Below, in pieces: positions 52,945 to 61,506 of a stretch of DNA of 64,000 nucleotides. The stretch spans positions 2,666,810 through 2,730,809 of the forward strand of contig NZ_JABBGC010000001.1 in the NCBI RefSeq assembly GCF_012927205.1. Reading direction: 5' to 3'. Numbering within the stretch: position 1 is the first letter of the stretch; every line of letters starts with the position of its first letter. A model generated the notes under the pieces. The model was given only the letters and a program-made list of their open reading frames with translations. It had not been told where the DNA came from and made no database searches. The translations under genes were made by a program, and so were the position numbers. This DNA comes from Chitinophaga fulva (GTDB lineage: Bacteria > Bacteroidota > Bacteroidia > Chitinophagales > Chitinophagaceae).

Positions 52945-54624
52945 TTACCAGCCCGGGTTCTGTGTAATTCTTCCTGCGGGATAGAGGGAAATCTGTCCGC
53001 TGGGGATAGGCTGGAGGTAGTTTTTCGGGTCGGAGAACACGCGGGTAGCACCGGTGAGGTAAAGCTGAATATAGCCGTTAGCATCACGGTCAAGTTTTTG
53101 ACCAGCCGGTGGTGGCGGTACTTTAGCGCCTTTGGTGATGTCCGGGTTGGTGGTGGTGTTCAGGTTGGCGCCTAAAGACCAGCGCAGCAGGTCATGATAA
53201 CGGAAACCGTCCAGCATCAGTTCTACCCTTCTTTCCCTTCTGATTTCCCAGATAAGGGGAGAAAGGTTGTTGGCAGGGTTATTAGCCGGGTCGTTGAATG
53301 CCACGCCATTCACACCTACCTGCTGCTCGGAGCCAAGGAATTGCAATGGCGCAATGCCGGCTCTGTTACGCAGTTTATTGACAGACTTATCCAGATCAGC
53401 CTGGCTAAAGGTGTATTTGCCCATATTGTTCAGTTCTGCGGCGGCTTCTGCATAGTTCAGCAGTACTTCCGCCAGCCAGAACAGGGGAGCATCGGTGTCG
53501 TTGTAAGGCGCTACCACATTGGCTACGGCCGCGTTCAGGAACTTGGTCGGGCGATAACCGGTGGAGCTTTGTCTGCCGGCTACCAGGTTGGTAGCATAGC
53601 ACAACACGGTATCAACGGACAGCAGCAGGCGTTTGTCCCTGTTGGTCCGGGTATTTTGAAGATTGTCGTCACCTTTGTACAGTGGAGACAGTTTAATGGG
53701 CAATCCATCTGTACAAACGAAAGATTCGATGGCGTTTTTGTTAATGCCGGACATGGTGGTGCTGCTCGTCAGATAACCGATCAGTGAGTGGGTCAAATAG
53801 CTGGGCACATATTTTTTGCACAACAGCACCTCCTTGTTGCCAGACAGGTCCAGCGAATTGTAGGTAGTGGTGTATACGTCGTTCAACGCATAAGGGCTGC
53901 CGGTGATCAGCTTCTCAGCCGCATCTTTTGCAGCGAGGAGGAATTTATCAGCATCGGGCAGTCCCACGGAACCGTGATATTTACGCCAGGTACCTTCGTA
54001 CAGGCATATACGTGATTTAAGTGCCAGGGCCACATACTGGTTGATCGTATTTTCCTGGTCTTTTACCCGCAGGTTGGCAATGGCGAAGTCCAGGTCTTTC
54101 AGCACGCTGTCCATTACCATCGTACGGGGATCGCGGCCTTTGTAGATGTAGTTGCTGTCGCTGATATCCATGGAATGGCCCAGCCAGGGCACATCGCCAA
54201 ATTCTTTTACCAGATTGAAATAGCTCAGGGCACGGAAGAAAGAGGCTACCCCTCTCCAGTGGTTTTTCGCTTCATCAGACATTTCTACCCGGTCTACCCT
54301 TTCCAGCAGGATATTGGCTTTACGGATGTAGGAGAAATCCCATTTGCCGTTGCCGGTGGGTATGTTGAGTGTCAGTTGCTGAATGTTGGGCGCTGCCTGA
54401 TCGTCTGACAGGGAACTGAAGTAGAAATCCCCGAGGACGCCGGAGTTGCCGTATCCCATGAACATTTCATAAAAAGGCCAGGAGTACACGCGGACGTTAT
54501 CTTCTGTGCGCCAGAAGTTATTGTCGTCAAAGGTATCTGGCAGGCCTTTGTCAACATATTTTTTACAACCGACGGTTGCAATGATCATCAGTAATATAAC
54601 GGATATATATATACGCTTTGTCAT
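52945..54624 (-). CDS. SusD/RagB-type nutrient-binding lipoprotein
   Basis: The 559-residue protein begins MTKRIYISVILLMIIATVGC with acylated C20, then a mature domain with the SusD-type opening DNNFWRTEDNVRVYSWPFYE, helical TPR-like pairs and the second half of conserved segments such as LLNYAEAAAELNNMG, LRNRAGIAPL and IRRERRVELMLDGFRYHDLL. SusD-like proteins sit on the SusC barrel as a lid and bind a glycan or peptide. The gene begins 11 bp after the SusC gene; together they are one outer-membrane uptake unit. No glycoside hydrolase or lyase follows, so the substrate cannot be derived. Confidence 0.97.
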   Translation of the reverse strand: MTKRIYISVILLMIIATVGCKKYVDKGLPDTFDDNNFWRTEDNVRVYSWPFYEMFMGYGNSGVLGDFYFSSLSDDQAAPNIQQLTLNIPTGNGKWDFSYIRKANILLERVDRVEMSDEAKNHWRGVASFFRALSYFNLVKEFGDVPWLGHSMDISDSNYIYKGRDPRTMVMDSVLKDLDFAIANLRVKDQENTINQYVALALKSRICLYEGTWRKYHGSVGLPDADKFLLAAKDAAEKLITGSPYALNDVYTTTYNSLDLSGNKEVLLCKKYVPSYLTHSLIGYLTSSTTMSGINKNAIESFVCTDGLPIKLSPLYKGDDNLQNTRTNRDKRLLLSVDTVLCYATNLVAGRQSSTGYRPTKFLNAAVANVVAPYNDTDAPLFWLAEVLLNYAEAAAELNNMGKYTFSQADLDKSVNKLRNRAGIAPLQFLGSEQQVGVNGVAFNDPANNPANNLSPLIWEIRRERRVELMLDGFRYHDLLRWSLGANLNTTTNPDITKGAKVPPPPAGQKLDRDANGYIQLYLTGATRVFSDPKNYLQPIPSGQISLYPAGRITQNPGW

Positions 54625-54635
54625 GTGCTGCTGTT

Positions 54636-57600
54636 TTAGAAGTTTACCTGTAATCCGAATGACCAGGTTTTCTGGAATGGCCAGGTCCTGCCGTAAATGT
54701 TGGCTTCACCGGTAGTGATTTCCGGGTCAATAGGAACACCTACATTGGAAATGGTGGCGATATTCTGTGCACTGCCGTATACACGTACTTTCTGCAGGTG
54801 TGCACGTTTCACCAGTGCATCGGGCAGGGTGTATCCCAGGGTGATGTTTTTTAGGCGCAGATAAGCCAGGTTCAGCAGGTATTTGGACTGTGGGTAGAAG
54901 TTGTTGCCACCGTTAGCGGAAGCGAGGCCGAGTACCTTACCATTGGCGTTGTTCGGATATGGGTTCGGGTACTTGGCATTCTGGTTGTCTTCCGTCCAGA
55001 AATCCAGCTGGTGATCGTACAGGATATCACCGGCGCGGTACATCGGGATGGCGAGGTCGCCGATACCCCAGTAGTTTTGTTTGCCTACACCCTGGAACAA
55101 TACATCGAAATCGAACTGTTTGAAGGAGGTGCCCAGTCGTATGCTGTATTGATAACGTGGCAGGGTATTGCCGATACGTTTCAGGTCTCCGTGTTCAGCC
55201 AGGGTACCTTTACCACCGTCAATTACGCCGCTGCCGTCCAGGTCTTTGTACTTGATGTCGCCGGGACCGAATTTAAAGGTACCGTCGGTCAGTTTGGACT
55301 GGTCAGGCAGTTTAGACATATCGTCGTCTTTGGTAAAATAACGGTCTGTTTCAAAGCCCCAGATTTCGCCGAGTTGTTTGCCCTTGTAGTTCTGTGTCAG
55401 CAGCATAGACGGGTTGTCCCATTCTGTCACGTAAGTCTTGTTGTCCCAGAAGCTGAGGGTTCCATAAATCATCCAGTCTTTTCTCAGCGGGTAGTTGGCG
55501 TCTACGGATATTTCATAACCACGGGTACGCAGCGAGCCGCTGTTCACCATGGGAGCGGCGGTGCCGAAGGCAGCCGGAACAGCTTTGCTGGTAAGCATGT
55601 CTGAAGTACTGCGCTGATACCAGTCAAAAGTTACGTTGATATTGTTGTTGAACAGGCTGATGTCTGTACCGAAATCGAGTGTACGCACGGTTTCCCAGGT
55701 GAGGGATTTGGTTACCGCGGTAGGAGCACCTACGCCAGGAGCATTGATACCGTTAACGATCCAGTTGAGTGAGCTGGTACCCATGTAAGGGATGTAGTAC
55801 ACACCGCCCAGGTCCTGGTTGCCCAGAGAGCCATAGGACGCACGGATCTTCATGTCTGACAGTACTTTGCTAAGTGGCTGCATAAAAGATTCCTGGCTGA
55901 TGCGGTAACCGGCAGAAGCAGAAGGGAAAAATGCCCAGCGGTCGGCCGGAGGGAAAGAAGAGGCGCCATCATAGCGGCCGTTCAGCTCCAGCAACCATTT
56001 GTCTTTGTAGTTGTAGTTGATCCTGCCGAAGAAACCTGCATAGGCACGGGCCAGATGGAGACCGCTGGTAGTCATGTTGCCTACGGCCAGGTTAAACTCC
56101 GGTTTGGACTGGTCCAGTGGGCTTAACCGGGAAGCATTTACACCTACGGTATCTGCATCCTCCGCATTCGCACCCACCATTACTTTAATGGAGTGGTCTT
56201 TGTTCAGTTTTTTATCATAAGTGGCGTAGATGTTAAAGGTGTTCACCTTATAACGGTTAGCCCTGTACGCCATTTTGTTGTCACTGGTGCCGTCTACCAG
56301 GTCTTTCAGCGGCATGGAGGCCTGCCAGAAGTCCCACAGCATTACTTTACCACCTATCTCATGACGCATAATATTATCGCGGCCAATGGTATAATCAGCC
56401 CGTACGTTCAGGTCTTTGGTGAGTTTCAGTGTAGCGCCCATGTTTACACGGGTATAGTTGTCTACCACGTCGTTGGTGGGGGCATTGGCGATATAACCAG
56501 GCGTATGGCGGAAATAGTTGCCTTTATAGGTACCATAAGGGAAGTAAGCTCCCCAGCGCCACATATACTGGAAGTAGTTCTGGTATTGGTAAGGGTAGTC
56601 GTACTCAAAGTTGCGGTACATCATTTTCAGGTCCAGGTCCAGCCAGTTGGTCACAGATGCGTTCACTGCGCCGGTGATGTTGTATTTCTTTACCTGGTCC
56701 GGATTGAGTTTCATGACACCGCCGGTGTTGTTGTAGCCGGCAGACAGGAAGTAGGATACTTTTTCACTGCCGCCTTGTACGCTCAGGTTGTGAACTTGTT
56801 GGGGAGACCATTTTCTGAGCATGATGTCTTTAACGTCCCATACACGGTAGAAATAGGCAGGGCTGGTCGCGGTAGGCAGATCAAAGTCTTCACCAGGTAC
56901 CATTTCATTGCTGGTGCGGTTATTAGCGTATTTCTCCTGCCAGTTTTTAATGCCGTCACGCAGTTTGGACAACTGCATGCCGAACAGTTCCGGAGAAGCA
57001 GGGCCCACACGTTTAGCAGCATTGATGATGCCGGTAAGTTCTTTTACGGGGTCGGCAAAATCGGGCAGACTGGTAGGGGAGTTCCAGCCAAAGTTATTGG
57101 AGTAGGTAACTCTTGTTGGCATGTTACGAACACCTGATTTTGTTTTGATGAGCACCACGCCGAAAGCAGCACGGGCGCCATAGATGGAAGTGGAAGCTGC
57201 ATCTTTCAATACAGAAACACTCTCAATATCCTCCGGATTGATCATCGTGAGGTCTGGTGTTTCCACGTTGTCTACCAGGATCAGCGGGCGGTTGCTGCCG
57301 TTGATAGAGCCCATACCACGAATGTTGATGGAGGGGCCGGCGGTGAGACCACCATTGGAGTACTGGATGTTGAGGCCCGGAGAGATGCCCTGCAATGCTT
57401 TGGACGGGTCCGTGATCGGACGTCCCTGCATGGTTTTGCTGATATCTACCGTGTTCACAGCGCCGGTGAGGTTGGCTTTTTTCTGTGTGCCATAACCCAC
57501 TACCACTACTTGTTCCAGTGAACGTTCATCAGGCGACAGGAGGATGCGCAATGCATTTTTGCCTACCGGAATATCCTGCGGCTGATACCCGATGAAGGTA

Positions 57601-57809
57601 ACGTGTACTACCAGGGTACCAGCAGGTGCGTCCAGTTTGAACTTGCCTTCCGGATCGGTCACGGTACCTTTCTTACCGGCGGTTATCGTAGCCCCGATAA
57701 TGGGTTGCTGATTGCTCTTGTCCAGTACTGTGCCCGTAATGATATTTTGGGCCCATGAACTCGCATAAACCAGCAAAAAAATGAAAGTGAAAAGTAGCCT
57801 TTTCTTCAT
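54636..57809 (-). CDS. SusC/RagA-type TonB-dependent outer-membrane transporter
   Basis: The 1057-residue product has a signal peptide (MKKRLLFTFIFLLVYASSWA), a carboxypeptidase-regulatory-like beta-sandwich (about 22-105, ITGTVLDKSNQQPIIGATIT), a TonB box/anchor region (VVVVGYGTQKKANLTGAV), the plug domain (about 115-225, with SINIRGMGSINGSNRPLILVDN and IESVSVLKDAASTSIYGARAA) and the 22-strand barrel ending KTWSFGLQVNF. It has no N-terminal STN domain, so no direct coupling to an anti-sigma factor is expected. Transports the SusD ligand into the periplasm using TonB energy. It is the first gene of the pair; its upstream region is shared with the divergent DeoR gene. Confidence 0.97.
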   Translation of the reverse strand: MKKRLLFTFIFLLVYASSWAQNIITGTVLDKSNQQPIIGATITAGKKGTVTDPEGKFKLDAPAGTLVVHVTFIGYQPQDIPVGKNALRILLSPDERSLEQVVVVGYGTQKKANLTGAVNTVDISKTMQGRPITDPSKALQGISPGLNIQYSNGGLTAGPSINIRGMGSINGSNRPLILVDNVETPDLTMINPEDIESVSVLKDAASTSIYGARAAFGVVLIKTKSGVRNMPTRVTYSNNFGWNSPTSLPDFADPVKELTGIINAAKRVGPASPELFGMQLSKLRDGIKNWQEKYANNRTSNEMVPGEDFDLPTATSPAYFYRVWDVKDIMLRKWSPQQVHNLSVQGGSEKVSYFLSAGYNNTGGVMKLNPDQVKKYNITGAVNASVTNWLDLDLKMMYRNFEYDYPYQYQNYFQYMWRWGAYFPYGTYKGNYFRHTPGYIANAPTNDVVDNYTRVNMGATLKLTKDLNVRADYTIGRDNIMRHEIGGKVMLWDFWQASMPLKDLVDGTSDNKMAYRANRYKVNTFNIYATYDKKLNKDHSIKVMVGANAEDADTVGVNASRLSPLDQSKPEFNLAVGNMTTSGLHLARAYAGFFGRINYNYKDKWLLELNGRYDGASSFPPADRWAFFPSASAGYRISQESFMQPLSKVLSDMKIRASYGSLGNQDLGGVYYIPYMGTSSLNWIVNGINAPGVGAPTAVTKSLTWETVRTLDFGTDISLFNNNINVTFDWYQRSTSDMLTSKAVPAAFGTAAPMVNSGSLRTRGYEISVDANYPLRKDWMIYGTLSFWDNKTYVTEWDNPSMLLTQNYKGKQLGEIWGFETDRYFTKDDDMSKLPDQSKLTDGTFKFGPGDIKYKDLDGSGVIDGGKGTLAEHGDLKRIGNTLPRYQYSIRLGTSFKQFDFDVLFQGVGKQNYWGIGDLAIPMYRAGDILYDHQLDFWTEDNQNAKYPNPYPNNANGKVLGLASANGGNNFYPQSKYLLNLAYLRLKNITLGYTLPDALVKRAHLQKVRVYGSAQNIATISNVGVPIDPEITTGEANIYGRTWPFQKTWSFGLQVNF

Positions 57810-58112
57810 GTTTTTTAGATTTAGATGTTGGCTGTTTTAAAAGCTTTTAGTTATAACGTGTTGGAATACAGACTGTTGATTTTATTTTGACGTGTGGTTA
57901 CTGTTACAGTTAGAACGCAGTTTTTCGCTCAGGTACACGGGAATCTTGCATTTATTTGCGTTTTCATGCATGAAAGTAGCATAAAATTTCTTGAAAAAAA
58001 GGCAAATTACAGGAAAATGCGTTTATTTAATGTGAAATGCTGCTAAAACACGCACAATCAATTTGGATTAGATTTTTCTACATTTGTGAACAAGCAAAAA
58101 ATTCCCCATAGC
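57810..58112. promoter_or_regulatory. Divergent regulatory region with 14-bp palindrome (susC / deoR-like)
   Basis: This 303-bp region separates the SusC gene (minus) from the DeoR-type gene (plus). At 57962-57975 lies the perfect palindrome TTTCATGCATGAAA, a plausible operator. The words TGCATTTATTTGCG (57949-57962) and TGCGTTTATTT (58018-58028) form a direct repeat about 70 bp apart. For the DeoR gene, TACATTTG at 58079-58086 matches the -7 consensus TAnnTTTG, 26 bp before the ATG at 58113, although a TTTG at -33 is lacking. Confidence 0.55.
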
Positions 58113-58862
58113 ATGTTGAAAGAAGAGCGCCAGGCGTTTATTATGAAGCAGATCAACCTGCACAACAAAGTTTTGTCAACCGATATCAGCGCCATGCTCA
58201 GTATTTCTGAAGATACCGTCCGAAGAGACCTGAAAGAGATGGCTGAAGAAGGCAAGGTGTTGAAAGTACATGGCGGCGCCATCGGCCGCTCCTTCCACTA
58301 TCCGTTCGATGAAGGAAACTCTGTATATGCACAAGCCGCAAAAAAGCAAATAGCGGAAAAAACGTTGAAACTGCTCAAGAATGATATGGTCATCCTCACA
58401 GGTGGAGGTACCACGATGATAGAACTGGCGAAAGCAATCCCGGTCCACCTGCGGGCTACGTTTTTTACCATCAGCCCCCTCGTAGCGCTGCAACTGGTGG
58501 AACATCCCAATCTGACCGTTATCACCATCGGTGGCCAGTTATCCCGCAGTTCACATATTCATATAGGCGCCAGCGTTATTAACCAACTGGCGGAGATAAA
58601 AGTCGACCTTTGCCTGCTGGGAGCCAACGGCTTCTCCATACAAGACGGCATGACGGAATCGGACTGGGAAGTGGTACAGGTGAAAAGGGCCATGTTAAGG
58701 GCTTCCAAGAAAATGGCCATCCTGAGCATCGCGGAAAAACTGAATTCTTCACAACGCATGAAAGTGTGTGACCTGAACCAGATCAACTACCTGATCACGG
58801 AACTGGAACCAGACAATCATTTCCTGGACGCTTATCAGCACCTGGACCTGGAATTGTTTTAA
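58113..58862 (+). CDS. DeoR-family transcriptional regulator
   Basis: A GTG at 58086 begins a longer frame, but the ATG at 58113 (MLKEERQAFIMKQIN) matches the family start. The winged-helix DNA-binding domain spans ~1-58 with DISAMLSISEDTVRRDLKEM and the DeoR mark GKVLKVHGGAIG. Residues ~70-230 form the sugar-phosphate-sensing domain with NDMVILTGGGTTMIELAK and a VIGGQLS-type segment, ending in DLNQINYLITE. Such regulators usually repress sugar or nucleoside uptake genes until a phosphorylated sugar binds. The SusC gene 303 bp away on the opposite strand is the natural candidate target. Its 3' end overlaps the convergent DMT gene by 4 bp. Confidence 0.95.
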   Translation: MLKEERQAFIMKQINLHNKVLSTDISAMLSISEDTVRRDLKEMAEEGKVLKVHGGAIGRSFHYPFDEGNSVYAQAAKKQIAEKTLKLLKNDMVILTGGGTTMIELAKAIPVHLRATFFTISPLVALQLVEHPNLTVITIGGQLSRSSHIHIGASVINQLAEIKVDLCLLGANGFSIQDGMTESDWEVVQVKRAMLRASKKMAILSIAEKLNSSQRMKVCDLNQINYLITELEPDNHFLDAYQHLDLELF

Positions 58863-59749
58863 CCTGCCACGGCCTTGCCGGTCTTATGCTGCCAGGTAAC
58901 CCGCGCCATTTGCAGGGCGACTGATAACACGATACAAGCCAGTCCCGCGTAGAAAGCATTGTTGAGGTGCTTGTTCTCATGAAATAGAATAAAGGCCAGC
59001 ACAATGCTGTACACTGGTTCCAGGTTGAAACAGAGATTAACGGTGAAAGGAGAGATCTTTTTCAGCGCATTCATGCTCAGCGTATACATACAAATGGTGC
59101 ATAACCAAGCCAGTATCAACAGGTACATCAGGTCGGAAAAGCCCGGTATCACAGAACTGACAGGGAAAAAGTGCAGGTAGAAAGGAAGGAAGAGGGAGAG
59201 CACTACAAGACCTGTGGACAACTCGTAAAAGGTGATGGTATTGGTATCAAAACGTTTTACCAGCCGTTTGTTATACACGGTAAACAGGGCGGCAAACATC
59301 GCGGAAATAATGCCAAGCACAATACCGGTGCGATATTGTGTATCAAAATGAAAAATCAGCAGAATACCGAAAAGCGTCAGCATAGAGAGTAGCATCTCCG
59401 CCACGTCAAACCGGCGGCGATTGATCAGCGGATCAAAAACAGCGGTAAAGAGGCTGGTGAGCGAGAAACAGATCACCCCGATAGATACGTTGGAGTATTT
59501 GATACTGCCATAAAAGAAAAGCCAGTGAAGCGCTACTACCACACCGGTGGCGCCTATCGGAACAATATCTTTCCAGGGGAGTTTGCGGAAGGTGCCTTGT
59601 AAGCGGAACAAAACATACATGGTAACGGCGGTAATGAATAACCGGTACCATACCAGTAATCCTTCGTTAAGGGATATCAGTTTACCTAAAATGCCCGTGA
59701 ATCCTGCAAGAAATACAGAAAGGTGCAGCTGTAAAAACGCTTTTTTCAT
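58859..59749 (-). CDS. DMT-superfamily (EamA-type) transporter
   Basis: The ATG at 59749 (MKKAFLQLHLSVFLAGFTGI) gives 296 residues with about ten membrane helices arranged as two EamA units (about 5-140 and 150-290), each with the usual loops; for example GALH-like VVALHWLFFYGSIKYSNVS and LAWLCTICMYTLSMNALKKI. These inner-membrane proteins export or import amino acids, drugs or metabolites. Substrate unknown. Its stop overlaps that of the DeoR gene by 4 bp (58859-58862) on the opposite strand. An A+T-rich hairpin at 59800-59838 separates it from the next gene upstream. Confidence 0.94.
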   Translation of the reverse strand: MKKAFLQLHLSVFLAGFTGILGKLISLNEGLLVWYRLFITAVTMYVLFRLQGTFRKLPWKDIVPIGATGVVVALHWLFFYGSIKYSNVSIGVICFSLTSLFTAVFDPLINRRRFDVAEMLLSMLTLFGILLIFHFDTQYRTGIVLGIISAMFAALFTVYNKRLVKRFDTNTITFYELSTGLVVLSLFLPFYLHFFPVSSVIPGFSDLMYLLILAWLCTICMYTLSMNALKKISPFTVNLCFNLEPVYSIVLAFILFHENKHLNNAFYAGLACIVLSVALQMARVTWQHKTGKAVAG

Positions 59750-59799
59750 ACACACTCAATACAAACGCGAATAATCGTCGTTCGCTAATCAAAATTCAG

Positions 59800-59838
59800 A
59801 TATTTGGGTATCGCTGTGTAAGATAAATACCCAAATAT
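59800..59838. repeat. A+T-rich hairpin of the intergenic palindrome family
   Basis: A 12-bp perfect stem (ATATTTGGGTAT with ATACCCAAATAT) with a 15-base loop. Words such as ATATTTGG and CCAAATAT recur at 42140-42248 and 62881-63055, so it is probably part of the same repeat group. Confidence 0.6.
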
Positions 59839-59863
59839 CCAAATACCCCAATTATCAGATTAA

Positions 59864-60604
59864 TTAATTGGTAACTCTTTTTTTATAGTTGCGGAAAAGG
59901 CTCTGCCACTGAATTCTCAGTACGCCCAACACACCTTCTTTCACGATGCCTTTGCTCATTTTGGAATACCCTTCGCGGCGATCTTTGAAAGTGATGGGGA
60001 CTTCGGCGATGGTAAAGCCCAGTTTCCAGGCGGTAAATTTCATTTCTATCTGGAAGGCATACCCTACGAACTGGATCTGGTCAAGATTAATGGCTTCAAG
60101 TACCGTATTGCGGTAGCAAACGAAACCGGCTGTTGGGTCTCTTACCGGCATCCAGGTGATCATACCTACATAGATGGAAGCGCCGTAAGAGAGTACGGCC
60201 CTGTCCCATGGCCAGTTTTCCGTTTTTCCGCCTTTTACATAGCGGGAGCCCACTGACACGTCTGCACCGCCTTTGGCGCAGGCATCGTAGAGGCGTACCA
60301 GGTCTTTAGGGTTGTGGGAAAAATCGGCATCCATTTCAAAGATATACTGGTAGTTTCTGGCCAGCGCCCATTTGAAACCATGGATGTAGGCGGTCCCCAG
60401 CCCCTGTTTACCGGAGCGTTCTTCCAGGAACAGTTGTCCGGGATGTTCGTTTTGCAGCGATTTTACAATATTGCCTGTACCGTCAGGAGAACCATCGTCC
60501 ACAATCAGGATATGGAAATTCTGCTGTAAGGAAAATACAGCGTCAATGATGTTACGGATATTATCCTTCTCATTGTACGTAGGAATAATGACAAGCTTTT
60601 CCAA
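59864..60604 (-). CDS. Polyprenol-phosphate mannosyltransferase-like glycosyltransferase (GT2)
   Basis: The 246-residue protein is a family 2 transferase with LVIIPTYNEKDNI at 4-16, HILIVDDGSPDGTG at 31-44, and the metal-binding D92-x-D94 in EMDADFSHNP. Later, DVSVGSRYVKGG and WDRAVLSYGASIYV near ~120-150 and AFQIEMKFTAWKLGF near 205-220 are signs of the dolichyl-phosphate-mannose synthase group. No C-terminal membrane helices follow, the soluble single-domain form. It makes polyprenyl-phosphate-mannose or -hexose for later transfer to proteins or lipids at the membrane. 73 bp separates it from the exonuclease gene; operon uncertain. Confidence 0.94.
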   Translation of the reverse strand: MEKLVIIPTYNEKDNIRNIIDAVFSLQQNFHILIVDDGSPDGTGNIVKSLQNEHPGQLFLEERSGKQGLGTAYIHGFKWALARNYQYIFEMDADFSHNPKDLVRLYDACAKGGADVSVGSRYVKGGKTENWPWDRAVLSYGASIYVGMITWMPVRDPTAGFVCYRNTVLEAINLDQIQFVGYAFQIEMKFTAWKLGFTIAEVPITFKDRREGYSKMSKGIVKEGVLGVLRIQWQSLFRNYKKRVTN

Positions 60605-60677
60605 TTCAGCCGATGAAGTTTTGTGTACTGCGAAAATAATTCAATTACGACGCAAGATACCTTGTTCCTGAAAAATA

Positions 60678-61451
60678 TTACAGTTTTTTTAACATCATAT
60701 TGTGATAGATTTCTGACAGTTTCTGCTTGGTATTGAGCGGGAAGTCAGCCTTCATCATCCAGTCATAGTATTGAGGCTCAGCCTTCAACACTTCTTTCAC
60801 CGGGCGTCCTTTGTATTTACCGAAGTTGAATACTTCCTGTCCTCCCTGCATCACAATACGGCGGGCAAAGTCGATATATTCTTCTTCTTTGGTGAAATCT
60901 GCCAGTCCGTCGATGTCCTGTTGGAGGTTTTCGTAACGGCCCAGTTGTGCTTCCAGTATCTCGTAAGTTGCCAGGGCGTCCGCTTCGGCGCTGTGTGCAT
61001 TCTCCAGTTGTTTGTCGCAGTAGAATTTATAGGCAGCAGCGAGCGTTCTTTTTTCCATCAGGTGGAAAATGCGCTGTACGTCTACAAAGCGGCGTTTAGA
61101 CACGTCGAACTCCATACCGGTGCGGAGGAATTCCTCCACCAGCAGGGGGATATCGAAGCGGTTGCTGTTGTAGCCTGCCAGGTCGCAGTTTTCGAGGAAC
61201 ATTTTCAGTTCGTTGGCCGCCTGTTTGAAGGTAGGGGCATCTTTCACGTCTTCGTCCTTGATACCATGGATGGCGGTAGATCCGACCGGAATAGGCATTC
61301 CGGGGTTGATGCGTTTTACTTTGGACTGGGTAGTTTTATCAGGAAATACTTTGATAATAGCGATTTCAATGATACGGTCTGTGGCCACATTCGTACCCGT
61401 CGTTTCCAGATCAATTACGGCCAATGGCCTTTTGAGGAGCAAAGAAGGCAT
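60678..61451 (-). CDS. 3'-5' exonuclease (DEDDh) with C-terminal DUF3820-like segment
   Basis: The 257-residue protein has the DEDDh exonuclease domain (about 8-170) with D14 and E16 in DLETTGT, D100 in NRFDIPLL, and H153/D158 in HSAEADAL, the residues that bind two Mg ions and the catalytic water. A C-terminal segment (about 205-255) with FNFGKYKGRPVKEV and PQYYDWMMKADFP resembles DUF3820. The enzyme trims DNA or RNA ends; DnaQ-epsilon and oligoribonuclease-like roles are alternatives. It starts 55 bp after the mpl stop on the same strand. Confidence 0.93.
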   Translation of the reverse strand: MPSLLLKRPLAVIDLETTGTNVATDRIIEIAIIKVFPDKTTQSKVKRINPGMPIPVGSTAIHGIKDEDVKDAPTFKQAANELKMFLENCDLAGYNSNRFDIPLLVEEFLRTGMEFDVSKRRFVDVQRIFHLMEKRTLAAAYKFYCDKQLENAHSAEADALATYEILEAQLGRYENLQQDIDGLADFTKEEEYIDFARRIVMQGGQEVFNFGKYKGRPVKEVLKAEPQYYDWMMKADFPLNTKQKLSEIYHNMMLKKL

Positions 61452-61506
61452 TATATTTTGAAATTTAGATATTTAGAGATTTTTTGATTTGCGCAAAGGT
61501 AGCGTA

